DNA of 64,000 nucleotides, from NCBI RefSeq assembly GCF_002940005.1, contig NZ_MDEF01000012.1; one strand, 5' to 3'. How positions within the stretch are numbered: the first letter of the stretch is position 1; the number at the start of each line of letters is the position of its first letter. The translations under genes were made by a program, and so were the position numbers. The DNA is from Xanthomonas hortorum (GTDB lineage: Bacteria > Pseudomonadota > Gammaproteobacteria > Xanthomonadales > Xanthomonadaceae). This document shows, one piece after another, positions 61,043 through 64,000 of the stretch. The notes beneath the pieces are model-generated. The model was not told the DNA's origin, did no database searches, and was given only the letters and a program-made list of their open reading frames with translations.

Positions 61043-62881
61043 ATGCCCGAGTACCGCTCCAAGACCTCCACCCACGGCCGCAACATGGCCGGCGCCCGCG
61101 CACTGTGGCGCGCCACCGGCATGCGCGATGGCGACTTCCACAAGCCCATCATCGCCATCGCCAACTCGTTCACCCAGTTCGTGCCCGGGCATGTGCATCT
61201 GAAGGATCTCGGTCAGCTGGTCGCGCGCGAGATCGAACGCGTCGGTGGCGTGGCCAAGGAGTTCGACACCATCGCCGTGGACGACGGCATCGCCATGGGC
61301 CACGACGGCATGCTGTATTCGCTACCCAGTCGCGAAATCATCGCCGACTCGGTCGAATACATGGTCAACGCGCATTGCGCCGACGCGCTGGTGTGCATTT
61401 CCAACTGCGACAAGATCACGCCCGGCATGTTGATGGCCGCGCTGCGGCTCAATATCCCCACCGTGTTCGTCTCCGGCGGCCCGATGGAAGCCGGCAAGAC
61501 CAAATTGTCCGAACATAAACTCGATTTGATCGACGCAATGGTCATCGCCGCCGACGACAGCGCCTCGGATGAAAAGGTGGCCGAGTTCGAGCGTAGCGCC
61601 TGCCCCACCTGCGGCTCGTGCTCGGGCATGTTCACCGCCAACTCGATGAACTGCCTGACCGAAGCGCTGGGCCTGTCGTTGCCGGGCAACGGCACCGTGG
61701 TGGCCACGCACGCCGACCGCGAGCAGCTGTTTCTGCGCGCCGGACGCGTGGCGGTGGAGCTGTGCCATCGCTGGTACGGCGGCGAAGATCCCACCGCCCT
61801 GCCGCGCGGCATCGCCACCTTCGAAGCCTTCGAAAACGCGATGACCCTGGATATCGCCATGGGCGGCTCGACCAATACCATCCTGCATCTGCTCGCTGCC
61901 GCGCAGGAAGGCGACGTGCCGTTCGGCATGCAGGATATCGACCGCCTGTCCAAGCGCGTGCCGCAGCTGTGCAAGGTCGCGCCGAACACGCCGAAGTACC
62001 ACATCGAAGACGTGCATCGCGCCGGCGGCATCATGGCCATCCTCGGCGAACTCGCACGCGGCGGGCTGCTGCATACCAACGCTGCCACCGTGCACGCGCG
62101 CACGCTGGCCGACGCCATCGCGCAATGGGATGTCACCCAGACCGACGCGGAAATGGTGCACACGTTCTACAAGGCCGGTCCGGCCGGCATCCCCACCCAG
62201 ATTGCCTTCAGCCAGGCCACGCGTTGGGACACGTTGGACACGGACCGCAGCGAAGGCTGCATCCGCGATGTCGCCCACGCGTTCTCGCAGGAAGGCGGCC
62301 TGGCTGTGCTGTACGGCAATATCGCCCGCGACGGCTGCGTGGTGAAGACCGCAGGCGTGGACGAATCCATCCACGTCTTCGAAGGCAACGCCCGCGTCTA
62401 CGAAAGCCAGGATTCGGCGGTCAAAGGCATCCTCGCTGACGAAGTGAAGGCCGGCGATATCGTGGTAATCCGCTACGAAGGCCCCAAGGGCGGCCCCGGC
62501 ATGCAGGAAATGCTCTACCCCACCAGCTATCTCAAATCCAAGGGCCTGGGCAAGCAATGCGCCCTGCTCACCGACGGCCGCTTCTCCGGCGGCACCTCGG
62601 GCCTGTCGATCGGCCACGCCTCGCCGGAAGCCGCGGCGGGCGGCGCGATCGGCCTGGTGCGCGACGGCGACAAGATCCTGATCGACATCCCTAATCGTTC
62701 GATCAATCTGCTGGTGTCCGACGAAGAGCTTGCCAGCCGCCGCGCAGAGCAGGACGCCAAGGGCTGGAAGCCGGTGGAAATACGTCCACGCAAGGTCACC
62801 ACGGCGTTGAAGGCGTATGCGCTGCTGGCGACCAGCGCGGATAAGGGTGCGGTGCGGGATAAGGCATTGCTGGACGGCTAG
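61043..62881 (+). CDS. ilvD: Dihydroxy-acid dehydratase
   Basis: The 612-residue enzyme dehydrates 2,3-dihydroxy acids in valine, isoleucine and leucine synthesis. Iron-sulfur ligands lie in CISNCDKITPG and CPTCGSCSGMFTANSMN, and TDGRFSGGTSGLSIGHASPE is a C-terminal signature. ATG at 61043 lies 39 bases inside the longest frame and begins the conserved MPEYRSKTSTHGRN. In Xanthomonas the chromosomal integron sits beside this gene, and its last base here touches the remains of intI. Confidence 0.96.
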   Translation: MPEYRSKTSTHGRNMAGARALWRATGMRDGDFHKPIIAIANSFTQFVPGHVHLKDLGQLVAREIERVGGVAKEFDTIAVDDGIAMGHDGMLYSLPSREIIADSVEYMVNAHCADALVCISNCDKITPGMLMAALRLNIPTVFVSGGPMEAGKTKLSEHKLDLIDAMVIAADDSASDEKVAEFERSACPTCGSCSGMFTANSMNCLTEALGLSLPGNGTVVATHADREQLFLRAGRVAVELCHRWYGGEDPTALPRGIATFEAFENAMTLDIAMGGSTNTILHLLAAAQEGDVPFGMQDIDRLSKRVPQLCKVAPNTPKYHIEDVHRAGGIMAILGELARGGLLHTNAATVHARTLADAIAQWDVTQTDAEMVHTFYKAGPAGIPTQIAFSQATRWDTLDTDRSEGCIRDVAHAFSQEGGLAVLYGNIARDGCVVKTAGVDESIHVFEGNARVYESQDSAVKGILADEVKAGDIVVIRYEGPKGGPGMQEMLYPTSYLKSKGLGKQCALLTDGRFSGGTSGLSIGHASPEAAAGGAIGLVRDGDKILIDIPNRSINLLVSDEELASRRAEQDAKGWKPVEIRPRKVTTALKAYALLATSADKGAVRDKALLDG

Positions 62882-63331
62882 GGCCAGCAAATGCGACGTG
62901 GCGAGGCATGCGCTTCTTCGTGCGAGAGCACCACAGGAATACGCTTCGGTCGCTTGGCATGCACTAGAGCTTCCATCCACGGCAGCTCGGTGCGCAGAAC
63001 CTCGCCATAAAGAGATAACAGCGCTGCCAATGCTTGGTTCTGGGTCCCCGCAGACACCTACCCGTCGGTCGCCAGCCGGGTCAGGAAGGCCTCAACCTCC
63101 GTCTGCTCCATCTTCGCCGGATGCCGCTTGCCGCTTGCCGTTAGCAGTTAGCAGTTAGCAGTTAGCCGTTAGCCGTTAGCCGTTAGCCAGGATGAAACGC
63201 CGGATCCAACTTACGTACGCCTGCTCGGTGCGCTGGCTGTAGTGCTTTACACGCAGGCGGTCGCGCACCTGATCGAGCAGCCTGACCGGTGGACACGCTG
63301 TTACGCCCTCGTTTTTGTAGGTGTATTTCAT
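62882..63331 (-). pseudogene. intI: Integron integrase intI remnant
   Basis: The first 51 codons from ATG at 63331 read an integron integrase N-terminus: LLDQVRDRLRVKHYSQRTEQ then AYVSWIRRFILANG and a stop made by a heptanucleotide expansion. After it, in another frame, come GKRHPAKMEQTEVEAFLTRL, ATDG-stop-VSAGTQNQALAALLSLYG and KRPKRIPVVLSHEEAHA, all typical of integrases up to about residue 120. The catalytic C-terminal two thirds (RHRY boxes) are absent, cut by a deletion that ends at ilvD. So three defects (frameshift, internal stop, truncation) make it inactive. AAGGA is visible 9 bases upstream of the ATG. Confidence 0.9.
63140..63188 (-). repeat. Heptanucleotide tandem repeat inside intI
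   Basis: Seven successive copies of the 7-mer GCTAAC(G/T) on the minus strand (GTTAGC on plus), preceded by two copies of GCAAGCG. An intact integrase would carry one copy of each (LANGKRHP); six plus one extra copies add 49 bases and shift the frame. Expansion by slippage is the simplest origin. Confidence 0.88.
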
Positions 63332-63497
63332 ACTCCTGCGTCCTTGCTGGATAACGCAACAAGCATCCGCATGGTCGCGCCCGCTTACTATCGTGCGATC
63401 CCTTAACTGGGGATAAGAGTTACCCCATTCACAAAGCGCTCGCGATCGAAGATACTCGCCACAACACCGCGTTTCGGCGGTCCAATAGTAGTTAGGC
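63332..63497 (+). other. attI: attI region with core site
   Basis: Between the intI start and the first cassette lies the recombination site region. GTTAGGC at 63491-63497 fits the core-site consensus GTTRRRY, with cassette insertion after the first G. Local GC content drops from the chromosomal level to that of the cassette. The intI promoter and cassette promoter would also be here, but no hexamers stand out. Confidence 0.75.
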
Positions 63498-63516
63498 CTT
63501 AGGGGGGAGGTCACGG

Positions 63517-63975
63517 GTGCTGATTGATTGCCATATCTGCGCAGCAAAAGTTGACGCTGAGTTGCTGTGTGAGCACAGCGACCTCGAGTTTTTTACGACA
63601 AAGACTTTCTTCCTTAAATGTCCATCCTGCGATTCGGCCATCATTGCTGAGTCTCAAGAGGATTTTATAGATAGCAAGACCGTTTGGTCTCGCCCAGTCA
63701 GAGTGTACCCACGCCCCAAGCGCGCCTTGGGTTCAGACATTCCACCCATCGTGCGCAACTCAATCGATGAGGCCGAGAAATGCATGCAATCTGGTGCGCA
63801 TCTGGCCGCTACTGCTATGTGTGGCCGATCTCTTGAGGCTATATGTCGTTACTACAACACGAAAGACAGTTACTTGGGGGGTGGGCTCAAGGAGCTTCGT
63901 GACAAGGGAGTCATTGACTCGCGGCTGTACCAATGGAGCGAGGAACTTAGGGAAGGTCTGAATAACGCGGCCTGA
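63517..63975 (+). CDS. First integron cassette: DUF4145 protein with N-terminal zinc ribbon
   Basis: The 152-residue protein has an N-terminal CxxC pair arrangement (CHICAAKVDAELLCEH and KCPSCDS) and a DUF4145-like C-terminal part (NSIDEAEKCMQSGAHLAATA, MCGRSLEAICRYYN, LRDKGVIDSRLYQW). Such proteins occur in defence-like gene islands and integron cassettes; their function is unknown. GTG at 63517 has GGGGGGAGG upstream. The stop comes after GLNNAA where related proteins go on to NNAAH, and the frame after it still reads ERGMSRR, so it may be truncated by a nonsense change. Base composition is AT-richer than the chromosome, as cassettes are. Its attC would lie outside the window. Confidence 0.8.
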   Translation: MLIDCHICAAKVDAELLCEHSDLEFFTTKTFFLKCPSCDSAIIAESQEDFIDSKTVWSRPVRVYPRPKRALGSDIPPIVRNSIDEAEKCMQSGAHLAATAMCGRSLEAICRYYNTKDSYLGGGLKELRDKGVIDSRLYQWSEELREGLNNAA

Positions 63976-64000
63976 GAGCGCGGAATGTCGCGTCGTTGCG

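Noticed and set aside
61322..62980. A 552-codon minus-strand frame opposite ilvD
   Set aside because: Shadow of ilvD; no domains and implausible amino-acid composition.
63140..63188. CRISPR array
   Set aside because: The repeats are 7 bp without spacers; it is a microsatellite within a broken integrase.

Overview
The window is GC-rich, densely coded chromosomal DNA that reads as Xanthomonas, most likely the campestris group. The case rests on several markers: a cNMP-GGDEF protein followed directly by a class III cyclase (the XC_0249/XC_0250 pair of X. campestris pv. campestris), a XopR type III effector under a textbook PIP box, the OhrR/Ohr pair with Cys22/Cys127 numbering, and a decayed integron integrase beside ilvD, where Xanthomonas integrons are known to sit. 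The species cannot be fixed from the sequence alone. No rRNA, tRNA, CRISPR array or intact insertion sequence was seen.

Layout. 1-3.4 kb: the 3' part of an AraC regulator, a CPA2-type antiporter and a LysR regulator. 3.5-6.8 kb: the glyoxylate shunt (aceB, aceA), divergent from the LysR gene, closed by an intrinsic terminator. 6.9-12.2 kb: a signalling and peptide cassette made of a cNMP-GGDEF diguanylate cyclase, a membrane class III nucleotidyl cyclase with a TPR-like tail, a convergent NHLP-type RiPP precursor and a SagB-like dehydrogenase. 12.4-20.2 kb: an S9 peptidase lipoprotein, then a leucine/isovalerate operon (isovaleryl-CoA dehydrogenase, methylcrotonyl-CoA carboxylase beta and alpha) with a divergent TetR. 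20.3-21.2 kb: a Xre/RES toxin-antitoxin pair. 21.2-24.2 kb: a four-gene, probably Fur-controlled accessory operon for iron uptake. 24.5-28.8 kb: a membrane cytochrome c5, an ExeM/NucH nuclease, and MerC-like and COG0523 genes diverging from one Zur-like palindrome.

29.0-31.2 kb: two tandem XopR-family genes, each with its own PIP box and a correctly spaced -10 box. 31.2-43.4 kb: a transporter, hydrolases, zapE, ohrR-ohr, three NADPH oxidoreductases, an exported methyltransferase and rluE. 43.6-52.4 kb: an Oar-like TonB receptor, a folded intergenic repeat, the helicase gene hrpB and a chemoreceptor. 52.4-59.4 kb: inverted MITE-like repeats beside a 3'-truncated aldehyde dehydrogenase, then a coniferyl-alcohol-dehydrogenase-like SDR, an outer-membrane protein, a MarR regulator, an HD-GYP protein and an aromatic-acid MFS transporter. 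Together these look like a damaged monolignol/hydroxycinnamate utilisation cluster. 59.9-64 kb: a gamma carbonic anhydrase, a YkgJ protein, ilvD, then the remains of intI (broken by a heptanucleotide repeat), the attI region and a first cassette encoding a DUF4145 protein.

The strongest leads are the cGMP/c-di-GMP/RiPP cassette, the second PIP-driven XopR-like gene, and the decayed integron head. Residue numbers and alignments were counted by hand.
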